A DNA stretch of 64,000 bases from Candidatus Brachythrix odensensis (GCA_016714465.1 JADKDT010000004.1:161593-225592), one strand, 5' to 3'. Counted from the first letter of the stretch, positions 8,237 to 18,569 are shown. Translations and numbers: made by a program. Notes: generated from the sequence alone by a model not told the origin.

Positions 8237-8842
8237 TCACGTAGTCGCGTCGGGCCCCGTCATCGAAGTGAGACCGGCATCGTCTTCGTCACGCAGGTGA
8301 GCGCTCTTGAATGCCTCCAAGCCACCAAACCACGCCAGCACCTCCGTGCGCTCGACCAAGGTTGGCGCAGTCGAGCATATGGCTGCATAGGACGACCACT
8401 TCCATGCTCGGAAGTCGGCCACAAAACCATGCTTCTGTGGATTGCGATGGATGTATCCGACCAGGCGCGCAAAGTACGTCTCATCGCTCACCTCGATTCT
8501 TCCAAAATGCTGGGAGAACAGCTTGCCCGAGCGTAGATGACGCGCATTGATGGTCTTTGTGTAGGCGTTGAAGAAGTTGGAGAGTGCCTGAGTGACTCCG
8601 GACAGGCCATCCTGCCAGGGATCACCCGCTACGCGTGGGCCCTTTCTGATCCGGGCCAACAGATGGAAGTGATTGCCCATGAGGCAATAAGCGAACGTGT
8701 CGACCCACGCGTGAACATGCTTTCGGTACGACTGGAGGAAACACTGATAGTCAAATTCGTCGCGAAATAGATCCTCGCGATTGTTGCCGCGATTGTAGAG
8801 GTGGTAGACCTTTCCCGGCTCAAGCGGGATCGTCTTCTGCAT
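8237..8842 (-). CDS. REP-associated tyrosine transposase (RAYT, Y1/IS200-like)
   Basis: A 201-residue protein of the IS200/Y1 HUH family: KVYHLYNRGNNRE at the N-terminus, YCLMGNHFHLLARI with the His-hydrophobic-His metal site, and a later ARLVGYIHRNPQKHGFV segment of the RAYT class, where the catalytic Tyr is expected. Such enzymes cut single-stranded DNA at hairpins and are thought to spread REP/BIME repeats. ATG 8840-8842 gives the family-typical start MQKTIPLEPGK. The gene stands alone between two copies of one hairpin (8113-8187 and 8918-8990), the normal arrangement for a domesticated RAYT with its repeat. Frame is intact, so it may be active. Confidence 0.88.
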   Translation of the reverse strand: MQKTIPLEPGKVYHLYNRGNNREDLFRDEFDYQCFLQSYRKHVHAWVDTFAYCLMGNHFHLLARIRKGPRVAGDPWQDGLSGVTQALSNFFNAYTKTINARHLRSGKLFSQHFGRIEVSDETYFARLVGYIHRNPQKHGFVADFRAWKWSSYAAICSTAPTLVERTEVLAWFGGLEAFKSAHLRDEDDAGLTSMTGPDATT

Positions 8843-8917
8843 TGCGAGAGTGTACCAAGAATACGGGTATGCTACCGCATGCACCAGGATGCCGGCATTG
8901 GGGCATCGGCACCGTGA

Positions 8918-8990
8918 TCCTGAACCTGGGAGGTCGGCGCCCGCAATTCGTGCTCGGCGCGGTTCGATGGCGCCGACCTCCCAGGTTCAG
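8918..8990. repeat. RAYT-associated hairpin, right copy
   Basis: Same 24-base left arm as the copy at 8113 (8918-8941), mirrored at 8969-8990; the loop is similar but not identical (loop GCTCGGCGCGGTTCGATG against GTGATCGGCACGGTTCTATG). Bases 8987-8989 of the right arm are the TGA stop of the downstream PLP-enzyme gene, so the element sits inside a coding end. Confidence 0.85.
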
Positions 8991-10258
8991 GGCGATGAGC
9001 GCTGCGACGCCGCGAGGGCCTGCTCCAGATCGGCGATCAGATCGTCGGGGTGCTCGATGCCGATCGACAGGCGCACCATCGCGTCGGTGATCCCGCCCTC
9101 GAGGCGGTCCTCGGGATCGACTTCGGCGTGGGTCATCGTGGCGGGATGCTCGGCCAGCGACTCGTTGCCGCCCAGGCTGACCGCCAGATGAAACAGGCGG
9201 ACCGCATTGAGAAAGGCAAACGCCCCGGCCTTGCCGCCCTTCACATCAATCGAGATCATGCTGCCCGGGCCAAGGCACTGCTTGTCGTAGACCGCCCGCT
9301 GCGGGTCGCCCGGCTGCAACAGGCCAAGGTAGTACACCCGCTCCACCGCCGGATGCCCGGCAAGATAGTCGGCTACTTTTCGCGCTCCAGCCGCCTGGGC
9401 CTCCATCCGCAGCTTCATCGTCTCGAGGCTGCGGGTGAGCAGCCAGCCTGTGTGGGGGCTGGCCGTTGTGCCCAGCATCGCCCGCATGAGCTTGACCTGG
9501 CCCATCAACTCGGCCGGCCCGACGCAGGCGCCGGCGATGAGGTCGCTGTGTCCCGCGATGTACTTGGTCGCGGAGTACAGGGTGAAGTCCGCGCCGTGAT
9601 CAAACGGGCGTTGGAAGAGCGGGCCCAGAAACGTGTTATCCACAGCGACAAAGGCCCGGTGATCCGGGCGGCTGTAGCGACGGGCCATCTCAACGCAGAA
9701 GCCGATATCGGCCATGGCGTTGGTGGGGTTGCTGGGCGTCTCGGCGTAGATCATGCGCAGGTGATCGGCCACCCCGGGCTGGGCGAGCGCCGCCCGAATC
9801 CCCTCGTTGCCATCGATCAGCCGATACCCCACCGGCCGGATCCCAAAGCGGGTCAGGATGGACTTGAGCACGAAATCGGTGCAGCCGTAGCACGGCTCAC
9901 CGAACAGAATCACATCGCCAGGATTCAGATAGCCCAGGAAAACCGCCGTGATCGCCGCCATGCCGCTGTCAAATGCAGCGCAGACCTCGCCCCCATCCCA
10001 CAAAGCCAGGCGCTTCTCGAAGATCGCCAAATTCGGGCTGGTGTCGCGGCCGTAGATATACGTGTTGCTGAAGTCCTCGTCCTCGCGCTGCGGGCGCAGG
10101 TTATTGATGACCTGGCAATACGCTTCAGCATCCTCGACTTTCTTGAAGGCAAAGGTCGAGGTGAGATACACCGGCGGCTTGACCGCGCCGCTGGCCAGTT
10201 GGGCGTCATAGCCCAGGCGCATCATTTCGCTTTCGGGGTGTGTTTCGCGGCTCGTCAC
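8987..10258 (-). CDS. Trans-sulfuration PLP enzyme (cystathionine gamma-synthase / methionine gamma-lyase family)
   Basis: A 423-residue fold-type I PLP enzyme. Key stretches: AVKPPVYLTSTFAF at the N-terminus, YGRDTSPNLAIFEKRL with the Tyr/Arg phosphate-binding pair, ETPSNPTNAMAD, VDNTFLGPLFQRP, and YSATKYIAGHSDLIAGA, where the Lys holds the cofactor. SLGGNESLAEHPATMTHA is the conserved C-terminal substrate region. It acts on cystathionine, O-acyl-homoserine or methionine; these cannot be separated safely by eye, though the long insert before YGRDTS (QVINNLRPQREDEDF) recalls a subgroup annotated as cystathionine gamma-synthase family. A GTG start at 10256-10258 has AAGGA upstream. The stop is supplied by the right RAYT hairpin. 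Confidence 0.88.
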   Translation of the reverse strand: MTSRETHPESEMMRLGYDAQLASGAVKPPVYLTSTFAFKKVEDAEAYCQVINNLRPQREDEDFSNTYIYGRDTSPNLAIFEKRLALWDGGEVCAAFDSGMAAITAVFLGYLNPGDVILFGEPCYGCTDFVLKSILTRFGIRPVGYRLIDGNEGIRAALAQPGVADHLRMIYAETPSNPTNAMADIGFCVEMARRYSRPDHRAFVAVDNTFLGPLFQRPFDHGADFTLYSATKYIAGHSDLIAGACVGPAELMGQVKLMRAMLGTTASPHTGWLLTRSLETMKLRMEAQAAGARKVADYLAGHPAVERVYYLGLLQPGDPQRAVYDKQCLGPGSMISIDVKGGKAGAFAFLNAVRLFHLAVSLGGNESLAEHPATMTHAEVDPEDRLEGGITDAMVRLSIGIEHPDDLIADLEQALAASQRSSP

Positions 10259-10280
10259 TGTGGGGGTCCTTTTTTGTTGG

Positions 10281-10390
10281 CAACGTTGATAACGTTGATA
10301 ACGTTAACGTTGTTAACGTTAGAAACCTTACCAACGTTACCAACCTTATCAACGTTATCAACGTTATCAACGTTATCAACGTTATCAACG
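10281..10390. repeat. Palindromic array of a 9-bp unit (AACGTTGAT / ATCAACGTT)
   Basis: The left part is built of AACGTTGAT-like units and the right part of their reverse complement, ATCAACGTT, with five near-exact tandem copies at the right end. The units change orientation near 10325, so the whole array can fold on itself. It fills the space between the PLP gene and folC. Because the unit is 9 bases, both strands stay open and encode repetitive Ile/Thr/Leu or Asn/Val strings, which I do not regard as protein. Confidence 0.85.
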
Positions 10391-10394
10391 AAAT

Positions 10395-11778
10395 TCATGT
10401 CACCCTGCCAAACGCCGAGGCGGCTTGGCCGGCCAGGGTGAGGCTGCCCGTCACTGCCGTCGGTTCGCCCAGGCGCACGATCTCATCGATGGCCTCGCGC
10501 AGACTGGGGGCGACCTTCGCGCGCGCGCCGCGCTTCTGGGCAATGGCCAGGAGCGCCTCGGCCGGGAGCCCGCGCGGGTGATCGGGCCTGACAAAGATCC
10601 AGCGCTGCGCGCGCTGGCGGAGGGCGTTGAACATCCCCTCGGCGTCCTTGTCGGCAAGACACCCAAAGATGAACGTCCAGCGCCGGCCTGGGTAGAGCTC
10701 GGCCAGGGTCATCGCCAGCTTGTTGACGCTGTCGATGTTGTGCGCGCCGTCGGCGATCAAGGGCGGGTCGGCCCGCAGCACATCGAAACGCGCTGCCCAG
10801 ATCAGCCGGCGCAGGCCCTCGTGGGCGGCCTTGGGGCTGAACGGCTCCCCGCGCTGGCGCAGGGCGTCCAGCGTCGCGATCACGGCAGTGGCGTTCTCCA
10901 TCTGGTGCAGGCCGAGCAGCGGGATCTCATACCAGCCCTCGAACTCGCTCAGATACGGCTTGTCGACGCTCCGGATCCGGGCGACCTGTTTCACCTGGAA
11001 CGACTGCATCCGGCGCTGGTCAGGCAGCGGGGCCGCCTCGCGCGCCTCAGGCCGCCGGTTGGACTCGGTCGCGGCCGCGATGCCGCGCCAGTGATTGCCC
11101 AGCACGGTCAGCGGCGCATGCCGCTCGCGCGACTCGCTCAATGACCTGGGCCGCCGGGAGCATCTGACCGTGGCTGATGACCGGCACAGCTTCCTTGATG
11201 ATGCCGGCCTTCTCGGCCGCGATCAGCGCAAGCGTATTGCCAAGCTGGGCGGTATGGTCGATGCTGAGCGAGGTGATGACGCAGGCCTGCGGCATGATCG
11301 CGTTGGTGGGATCGAGCCGCCCGCCCAACCCGGTCTCGATCACCGCCCAGGCGCAGCCAACATCGGCAAAGTGGGTGAACCCCATCGCGGTGATGGCCTC
11401 GAAGGTCGTCGCGCCATCGAGGCCGTTGGCCTCGATGGCGGCGCGCACCCGATTGGCGACCGCCGCGGCATCCTCCATCGAGATCCACTGGCCGTCCACC
11501 CGGATACGCTCGCGGAAATCGACCAGATGAGGCGAGGTGAACAACCCGACCTTGTAGCTCATTTGGCGCAGGGCCGAATCAAGCATCGCGCAGGTGCTGC
11601 CCTTGCCCTTCGTGCCGGCGACATGGATCGACTTGTAGCGTTGTTCGGGATGCCCGAGCGCTTCCAGCAAGGTCCGAATGCGGCCAAGCCGGGCAGTCTC
11701 GGGGTCGTCGGCTCCGAGGTTCTTGTCGAAGCTGGCCAGCCCATACAGCCAGTCGAGGGACTCGGAATACGTCATCAT
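10395..11778 (-). CDS. folC: Folylpolyglutamate synthase / dihydrofolate synthase, frameshifted near 11125
   Basis: The protein shows FolC order: IHVAGTKGKGSTCAML (P-loop), GLFTSPHLVDFRERIRVDG, ETGLGGRLDPTNAI, SLSIDHTAQLGNTLALIAAEKAGIIK, then in the next frame LLGLHQMENATAVIATL and LIADGAHNIDSVNKLAMTL (C-terminal ligase domain). It adds glutamate to folates and may also join dihydropteroate with glutamate. The two frames meet at VIERVA/RERHAPL in a GCGCG run near 11125. The repaired length is about 460 residues, as expected. Since FolC is normally essential, a sequence error is more likely than a pseudogene. ATGATG at 11773-11778 is chosen as start; a TATACT box lies 11 bases before it. Confidence 0.88.
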
Positions 11779-11922
11779 GGCGCGGGACAAGTATACGGGC
11801 TGGGAGAGGTCAGAATGCAGAAGCCAGAATGAAAGCCCTGCCGCGCGAGAACGCTGTAAGAAGCTCGTAACGCTGGCGCAGTCCGCTGGTAAGGCTCGAG
11901 GCGCCATCATGCTGTCCACCGC

Positions 11923-11950
11923 TTGACACGCGGCTAATCGGAAGTAATGT
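11923..11950 (+). promoter_or_regulatory. Sigma70-like promoter of the subtilase gene
   Basis: TTGACA (11923-11928), a 16-base spacer and TAATGT (11945-11950) form a good housekeeping promoter. A possible ATG at 11947 lies inside the -10 box, which supports the downstream start at 12004 for the protease. Confidence 0.6.
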
Positions 11951-12003
11951 CATCGGCACGCGACAACACGCGTACGAAGGCTTTCGGTCCAGGGGGGATT
12001 CGC

Positions 12004-15000
12004 ATGGCCAATTTAGTGGTTCGTCTCTTGAGTGTCGTCGGCATCACCGGCGCGCTATGGGCAAATCCGGCCGGCGCTGCGCCGCGGGCGACGGACAGCA
12101 TGTTTCAAGCGTCCCGTCCCGCGCCGACGGCAGGGAAGGACATCAGGCTGAAATCCCGCGTATTCGGTCCGGGTCAGCCCGACGCTTCGATACTCAGAAG
12201 CGCGCTCGCGCTGCTCGCTCGTCCGGATCAGAGCCGGGTTCATCTTCTCGTTCAGCTCGACTTCATCCCGAGCCGGGCGGCGGTCGCTGAATACCAGAAG
12301 GCGGGCGTGCGTCTGTTGGCCTACGTTCCGGATTACGCGTGGATCGCGTCCGCTCCAGCCGCGAATCCGATGATCGCCGCCGAGCTGCCCGGCCTCATCT
12401 GGGCGGGCGCGCTCACGCCTGACGACAAGCTCGATCCCGACATCCGCTCCGGCGCCTGGGGGAGCTGGAATCGCGCTTCGGACGGCACCGTGGCCATCGC
12501 CATCGTCATGCACGCGGACGAAACACTCGAGACTGGGAAGTCCCTGGCCGCCAAATACGGAGCCCGAGTCGTCAGCGAAGGTCGAGGGGCTGCGGGCTCT
12601 GCTGATCGAACTCCCGGTGGCAAAGGTAACGTTGCTCGCCGGCGAGGACGCGATTCAGTGGATCGAGTTGGCCGAGCCGCCCTTGTTCGGAGCCAACGAT
12701 GGCATCCGCCAGCAGATCGGCGTCAACACCGTCCAGTCCGCGCCATACAACCTGAGTGGGGCCGGGGTCGACATCCTCATCTATGACGTCGGGGTTGTGA
12801 CCCCGACTCATCCGGACTTCTCCGGCCGTCTGACGATCGGCTCAAACGACTCGGGCAGCACCGTCTCGGATCATGCCACCCACGTGGCCGGCACCGCGGC
12901 CGGGAGCGGAAATCAGAGCGCGTCAGACGGCGGCAGCGCGCTGCAATGGCGTGGCATGGCGCCCGGGGCGGATGTCATCTCATATCAGTATGACCGCAAC
13001 AACACCGGGATGCTTTTCTACAACGATCCGGGCGATATCGAAAGCAACTGGGCGGCCGCTCAGAACACGCATGGCGCCGATGTGGGCAATGCCAGCCTCG
13101 GCTCCAACATCTATCTGAACTACCCGATGAGCTGCACCCTGATGGGCAATTACGGCCTGACCAGCGGCCTGATGGACCAGATCATCCGGGGCGGAAACAG
13201 CGTCGTGGGCGCCGGCGACAAGATGATTGCGACCTGGGCGGTCGGAAACGAGCGCCCCAGCGCGTGCAGCGCCACCGGCTATGGCACCCTGGCGCCGCCG
13301 GCATCGGCCAAGAATCCAATCCATGTCGGCGCGTCCAACACAAATGACAGCTCCATGACCTCGTTCAGCTCATGGGGGCCGACCGATGACGGCCGGATCA
13401 AGCCCATCGTCGTGGCCGGAGGCGACCAGGTGGGCGGCGATGGCGGGATTAAGTCGACCATCCCCAACCAGATGGTGAACAGCTCCGCATCGCTGAACTG
13501 CGATGGAAGCGGCGACGACTACTGCTATCCCTATGACGTGATGCAGGGAACATCGATGGCGGCGCCCGCGGTGGCGGGCAGCATCGCCTTGATGCTGCAG
13601 GAATACCGCCAGGACAATCTGACGTCGGGGAACTTCTGGCCGGCCAGCGCCAAGGCGCTCCTGATCCAGACCGCGTCGGATCTTGGCAACCCGGGTCCGG
13701 ATTATCAATGGGGTTTCGGCCAGGTGCGGATCAGAGACGCGGTGGATCTGATCGCGCGGCATGGCTTCTTCCAGAACAGCGTGGACCAGGATGAAACCGA
13801 TCTCTTCATCGTCCAGGTGACCGACGCGTCAACGCCGCAGTTGCAGATTTCGATGGCCTGGGATGACTACGAAGCAACGTTTAACGCCAACCCAACCCTG
13901 GTCAATGACCTGGATGTCGAGCTGGTCGCCCCGTCCGGCGCGATTTGGCGGCCGTGGGTGCTCGACCCGGCCAATCCCGCCGACGACGCCACCCGCGGGG
14001 TGAACACCCGCGACAACCAGGAGCAGGTCACAGTACCCGACCCCGAGCTGGGCACCTGGCTGGTAAGGGTCAAGGGCAAAACGGTCCCGCAGGGGCCGCA
14101 GGACTACGCAATTGCCTGCGATGGCTGCCGGACGGTGGTCGCGGACGTGTGTCAGGCAACTGCCGGCAAGGCACCCGTTTTACCCGCCGCGCAGGCCGGC
14201 GACGTGGCGCCCAGCGAAGGCGATATGTGGCAGCGTGGGCTGGGGGCAGGCGCGCCGGCGTTCTCGCTGGTTTCCGGCGCGCGGGAGAATGAGGATGGCC
14301 CGGCGCCCGCGCGCTTGGTCGAATCGCCGGCAGTAAGCGGCGAGCGCAAACGAGCCGATCGCATCGCGGCGGAAATGCGGGCATTTGACGCTGCCCGAAA
14401 TTCAGGGCCCGCCGCGGTGCTCGCCTTCGCCGACAAGGCCAGCGCCGAGGCCCGGGCCATGCTCGCAGGCGAAGTTGAGGAGGCCCAGGCGCGTATCGCT
14501 GGCCCGCCGGCGCAGGCGGCGGGCCCGGCCGGTTTTGTCCTGCCGTGGGTGGGGGTGAACGGGGCGTGCGCCTACTACACCGTGCAGGCCGCCATCGATG
14601 CCGCGCCAAACGGGGCAACCGTGCGGGTGTCGACGGGTTTCCTGGCCGAGAACCTCAGCATCGGAAGCGGCAAGGTGATCACAATCGAAGGAGGCTGGGG
14701 AACGTTGTGCACAATCCCCGGGGCGCAGTCCCGGATTGACTCGGCGGGCGCCGGCAGCGTCATCGACGTGGTTGGCGGGGCAAGAGTCAAACTGAGCCAT
14801 CTCGAGCTCGGATGGGGGACCGGCTTTGGGGCCGGGTTGGACGTCGTGGGCAGCAGCAAGGTCACCCTAGACGACACCAGCATCGTCCACAACAACGGCA
14901 GCTACGGGGCGGCCTCTACGTGGGCGGCGGCAGCGAAGTAACCCTCACGAACGGTTCGTTTCTGAGATACAACACGGCCAGCGGGGACGGCGGTGGGGCG

Positions 15001-16610
15001 ATCGTGTATGGCCGGCTGCACGCCCTCGACACCGCCAGCGACCTCACCGGCAACTGCGCGGTCAGTGACGGCGGCGGCGCGGCGGTGCCGGGCGGTCAGC
15101 TGTATCTGAACGGCGCGGATGTCACGGCCAACGAGGCACGCGGCCTGACCGGGCGCGGCGGCGGAGTCTACGCCACCAACGGTGGCGTCGTTACGCTCAC
15201 AAACAACGTCTTTATCGGGGCGAGTTCGCCTTGCTGCAACCTGGCCTTCGAAGGCGGAGGCATTTACGCCGATCAAGCCCGCATCATCAGCCTGGGGGGA
15301 AACACCACGATTCTGGGAAACCGCGCGGCCAGTCGCGGCGGCGGTGTCTTCCTCGCCAACGGCAGCGTCTTTAGCGCCGCCGATGGCACGACCGTCGGCT
15401 ACAGTGTGTTGGAAGGTGCCGGAAACAGCGCGACTCAGGGCGGGGGAATCTACGTCCTGTCCAGCACGCTCCGCTTCGATGGCCGGATCGTCAACAACAT
15501 GGCCGTGGCCGCGGGGGCGGGCATCTATGCGTCGGCCAGCGCGCTCACCCTCACCGGCGCGAGCGTGGGCGAGAGCGCGAGCCTGTATGGGCGAAATGTG
15601 TTGACGACGACCGGCCCAGGCTCGGGGGCCGGTTTGTATCTCACGAACAACACGCAGGCGCTGATCAGCGCCACCCTGATCGCCAGCAATACCTGGGCCT
15701 CCACAGGCGGGAACTATATCGGGGGCGGCGTATTTATTGATGGCGGGAGCGTCCTCACCCTGACCAACAGCCGGATCGAGCGGCATGCGACGCCCGCCAC
15801 GGGCGTCGGCCGCGGCGCGGCGATCTACATCAACGGCGGGCGGGTGTTCCTGGATGGAAGCCAGATCCTGAGCAACACCGCCCGCGACAACGGCGGCGGC
15901 GTGCGCGTGCTGGGCGGCCGGCTGGCCACCCGGGCGCCCTCTTCGCCAACAATGAAACCAAGGTCGGCGAAGGCGGCGCGATCGCCATCGGAACAGGGGC
16001 GGGCGTGGACCTGGCCAGCGCGCGGTTCGCGAGCAATACCGCGGCCAGCGACGGCGGCGCCATTGGGATTCTCAGCGGGGGGATGACCGTGGAGGGCAGC
16101 GTGTTCGAGCACAATTCGGCCGAGCGCGGCGGCGCGATCTTCCAGGACGGCACGGCCCGGAGCTGGATTTCCAACACACTGGTCTACAGCAATGCGACGA
16201 CGGCCGGTTTCGGCGCGGGAATCAGAAACCACGGCGGGGCGATGACGCTCACCCACGTGACCCTGGCGAACAACATCGGCGGGGCCGGCTTCTCCCCGGG
16301 GTCAGCCCTGAGCTATGTGCGCAACACCATCATCTGGGGCAACACCACGACGGCCGCCGGCGCGGTCACGGTTGCGGCCTGCAGCATCGACCAGAGTGGC
16401 GTCTCCGGCGTTAACGTAAATCCCAAATATGTGAATCCCGGAGGCGGCGAGGACTACCGCCTGCGTCCCGGCTCGCCGGCGCTTGACGCCTGCCCCATCC
16501 TCTTGCCCGATGATCTGGACGGCCGCGCCCGGCCGATTGGGTCGCTGGCGGACATGGGAGCGCACGAGCTCCTGGCATGGAATGCGAATCTGCCGGTGGC
16601 CCTGCGCTGA
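12004..16610 (+). CDS. Secreted subtilisin-like (S8) protease with C-terminal right-handed beta-helix, three frameshifts
   Basis: The signal peptide is MANLVVRLLSVVGITGALWA ending near AGAAPRA. A pro-region follows, then an S8 domain: Asp in ILIYDVGVVTPTHPDFSG, His in DHATHVAGTAAGSG, Ser in QGTSMAAPAVAGSIALML. A P-domain-like region follows (LQISMAWDDYEATF, LVNDLDVELVAPSG). From about 14550 the protein turns into parallel beta-helix sequence rich in GGG and NNT turns (GGGVYATNGGVVTLTNN) with a final LDACPILLPDDLDGRARPIG motif seen at the end of such helices. Frames change near 12578, 14906-14909 (GGGG where GGGGG fits) and 15925-15940. Repaired length is about 1535 residues. It would be exported and degrade proteins outside the cell, with the helix as a binding or surface part. 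Confidence 0.82.
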
Positions 16611-16634
16611 CGTCGGGGATAGCCAATCTATAAT
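16607..16634 (+). promoter_or_regulatory. Candidate promoter for the small protein-purH unit
   Basis: CTGACG (16607-16612), a 16-base spacer and a perfect TATAAT (16629-16634). It overlaps the last codon of the protease gene and lies 73 bases before the next ATG. Confidence 0.5.
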
Positions 16635-16707
16635 CCGGCGCACGTCCACGACCAGGATCCCCTCGCCATGAATTCATCCGAGGCGGCCGGGGCAGGACAC
16701 CGCCCAC

Positions 16708-16866
16708 ATGGAACTCACCATCTTTATCCTGCTTGGCGTCATCGTGCTGGTCGCGTTGCTGACCCGCCGGGTAGCCGCGCAACGGCGCGACACGCCGGCG
16801 AATCCGGCAGCCCCGAGATCCGCCGGCACGGACAACCCACCCAAATACCAGGAACCCCCTGAATGA
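16708..16866 (+). CDS. 52-residue membrane protein translationally coupled to purH
   Basis: The frame from ATG 16708 encodes one membrane helix (ELTIFILLGVIVLVALL), a basic stretch (TRRVAAQRRD) and a Pro-rich hydrophilic tail ending KYQEPPE. Its TGA (16864-16866) overlaps the purH start in the arrangement ATGA. The charge pattern puts the tail inside the cell. No family is recognised. The perfect -10 upstream and the overlap with an essential gene argue that it is translated; the competing open frame at 16668-16862 is Arg/His-rich and looks like a shadow. Confidence 0.55.
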   Translation: MELTIFILLGVIVLVALLTRRVAAQRRDTPANPAAPRSAGTDNPPKYQEPPE

Positions 16867-18392
16867 ATGTACTCTTGTCCGTTTCAGACAAACACGGCCT
16901 GATCGCCCTTGCCAACGGCCTGCGCGAGCGCGGGGCCCAACTCATCGCCAGCGGCGGAACCGCCCGGGCCCTGGCCGCCGCCGGTCTGCCCGTCCGGACC
17001 GTCGAGGACGTCACCCATTCGCCCGAAATCCTCGAGGGGCGGGTCAAGACCTTGCACCCGGCCATCCACGCCGGCATTCTCGCCCGTGACACCGACGCCG
17101 ACCGGGCCGATTTGGCCCGGGTGGGCGCGCCGATGATCGACCTGGTGATTGTTAATCTGTATCCCTTTCAGAAGACGATCGCCCAGCCGTATGTCACCCT
17201 CGCCGACGCAATCGAAAACATCGACATCGGCGGTGTGGCCCTGATCCGGGCCGCGGCCAAAAACTACGCCCGGGTTGCGGTGGTGTGCGATCCGCACGAT
17301 TACGAGCTGGTCCTGCGCGATCTCCGTCAGCACGGCTTTGTGTCGATTCAGACCCGCGAGGTGCTGGCGCTGAAGGCCTTCGCCCACACCGCCGCCTACG
17401 ACAGCGCGATCCGCGACTATCTGGCCGGCGCGCACCCGGCCGGCGCGGATGGCGAAGCGCTGACCCTGCGCCGCGCCCAAACCCTGCGCTACGGCGAGAA
17501 CCCGCACCAGAGCGCCGCCCTGTTCGGGCTTGGTGAGGGACCGCACGGTCCGCTGGGCGGCAAGTTGCTGCAGGGCAAGGAACTGAGCTACAACAACCTG
17601 CTCGATCTCGACGCGGCCTGGAAGACAGCCCGCCATTTCGAACTGCCCACCGTCGCCATCGTCAAGCACCTCAGCCCGTGCGGGATCGCGTCGTCCGACG
17701 ACCTCGAAACGGCGGTCCGGGCCGCGGTGGCCAGCGACCCGATCTCCGCGTTTGGGGGTGTCGTCGCCTTCAACCGGGTGGTCGACGCATCTGCGCTCGA
17801 AGCGTTTGGCGAGCTTTTTCTCGAGGCCATCGTCGCGCCTGGATACTCCCCGGACGCGGTCGAGCGCTTGCGCAAGCGCAAGAACCTGCGCGTCGTCGAG
17901 GCGCCGGCCGAGCTGCGCGAGGTCTACGAATACCGCTCGATCACGGGCGGGATATTGCGCCAGTCGATCGACCTGGGCGACCCGGCCGAATCGGAGTGGA
18001 AGGATGTCGCGGCCCGGGCCGCCACGGACGCGGAGACCAATGCGCTGCGCTTTGCCTGGGGCTGCGCCCAGCACGTCAAGAGCAATGCCATCGTCTTCGC
18101 CCGCGAGGTCACGCCCGGAACCGTTGCGACGGTCGGGATCGGCGGCGGGCAGCCCAACCGGGTCGATTGTGTGCGGATCGCGGTGGCGCGGGCGGGAGAT
18201 CGCGCGCGCGGGGCGGTGATGGCCAGCGACGCCTTCTTCCCCTTCCCCGATGGGATTGAAGTGGCGGCTGAGGCGGGCATCGTCGCCGTCGCCCAGCCCG
18301 GCGGAAGCGTCCGCGACGCCGAGGCCATCGCCGCCGCGAACAAGGCCGGGATGGCGATGCTGTTCACCGGGGCCAGGCACTTCAGGCATTAG
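16863..18392 (+). CDS. purH: Bifunctional AICAR formyltransferase / IMP cyclohydrolase
   Basis: A 509-residue PurH. The N-terminal methylglyoxal-synthase-like cyclohydrolase domain begins LLSVSDKHGLIALANGL and includes LASGGTARAL-type and EGRVKTLHPAIHAGIL segments. The formyltransferase domain holds LRYGENPHQSAALFG, LSYNNLLDLDAAW, VAIVKHLSPCGIA and GGQPNRVDCVRIA. It catalyses the last two steps of purine synthesis to IMP and is followed by guaB, which takes IMP toward GMP, so the two form a sensible pair. ATG 16863 overlaps the stop of the small membrane-protein gene. Length and motifs are complete. Confidence 0.96.
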   Translation: MNVLLSVSDKHGLIALANGLRERGAQLIASGGTARALAAAGLPVRTVEDVTHSPEILEGRVKTLHPAIHAGILARDTDADRADLARVGAPMIDLVIVNLYPFQKTIAQPYVTLADAIENIDIGGVALIRAAAKNYARVAVVCDPHDYELVLRDLRQHGFVSIQTREVLALKAFAHTAAYDSAIRDYLAGAHPAGADGEALTLRRAQTLRYGENPHQSAALFGLGEGPHGPLGGKLLQGKELSYNNLLDLDAAWKTARHFELPTVAIVKHLSPCGIASSDDLETAVRAAVASDPISAFGGVVAFNRVVDASALEAFGELFLEAIVAPGYSPDAVERLRKRKNLRVVEAPAELREVYEYRSITGGILRQSIDLGDPAESEWKDVAARAATDAETNALRFAWGCAQHVKSNAIVFAREVTPGTVATVGIGGGQPNRVDCVRIAVARAGDRARGAVMASDAFFPFPDGIEVAAEAGIVAVAQPGGSVRDAEAIAAANKAGMAMLFTGARHFRH

Positions 18393-18442
18393 GCCATCAT
18401 CCGTCATTCGTGATCCGACAATTTTCAGTATGCGCCCTGCAC

Positions 18443-18507
18443 TTGCAGGAGAACGGGAGAACGGGAGGGAAGGAAGCATGTCCTCCCGTTCTCCCCTTCT
18501 CCTGCAA
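18443..18507. repeat. Imperfect inverted repeat after purH
   Basis: A 27-base arm beginning TTGCAGGAGAACGGGAGAAC (18443-18469) is mirrored at 18481-18507 with two mismatches and a short loop. It may end the purH transcript. It has the purine-rich arm type also seen at 43244-43328. Confidence 0.6.
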
Positions 18508-18569
18508 ATGAACGCTGAGAAATGACGGGTCACTGGTGACGCGAAACGCGCGATGACATCGCAATCGCA

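Noticed and set aside
10281..10390. CRISPR array
   Set aside because: Units are only 9 bp, directly abutting and without unique spacers; no cas genes nearby. The 36382 and 37946 arrays fail for similar reasons.
10206..10581. Open frames with repeated LIT or NVI strings
   Set aside because: They translate the 9-bp array, where the unit length keeps frames open on both strands. No start context or conserved domain.
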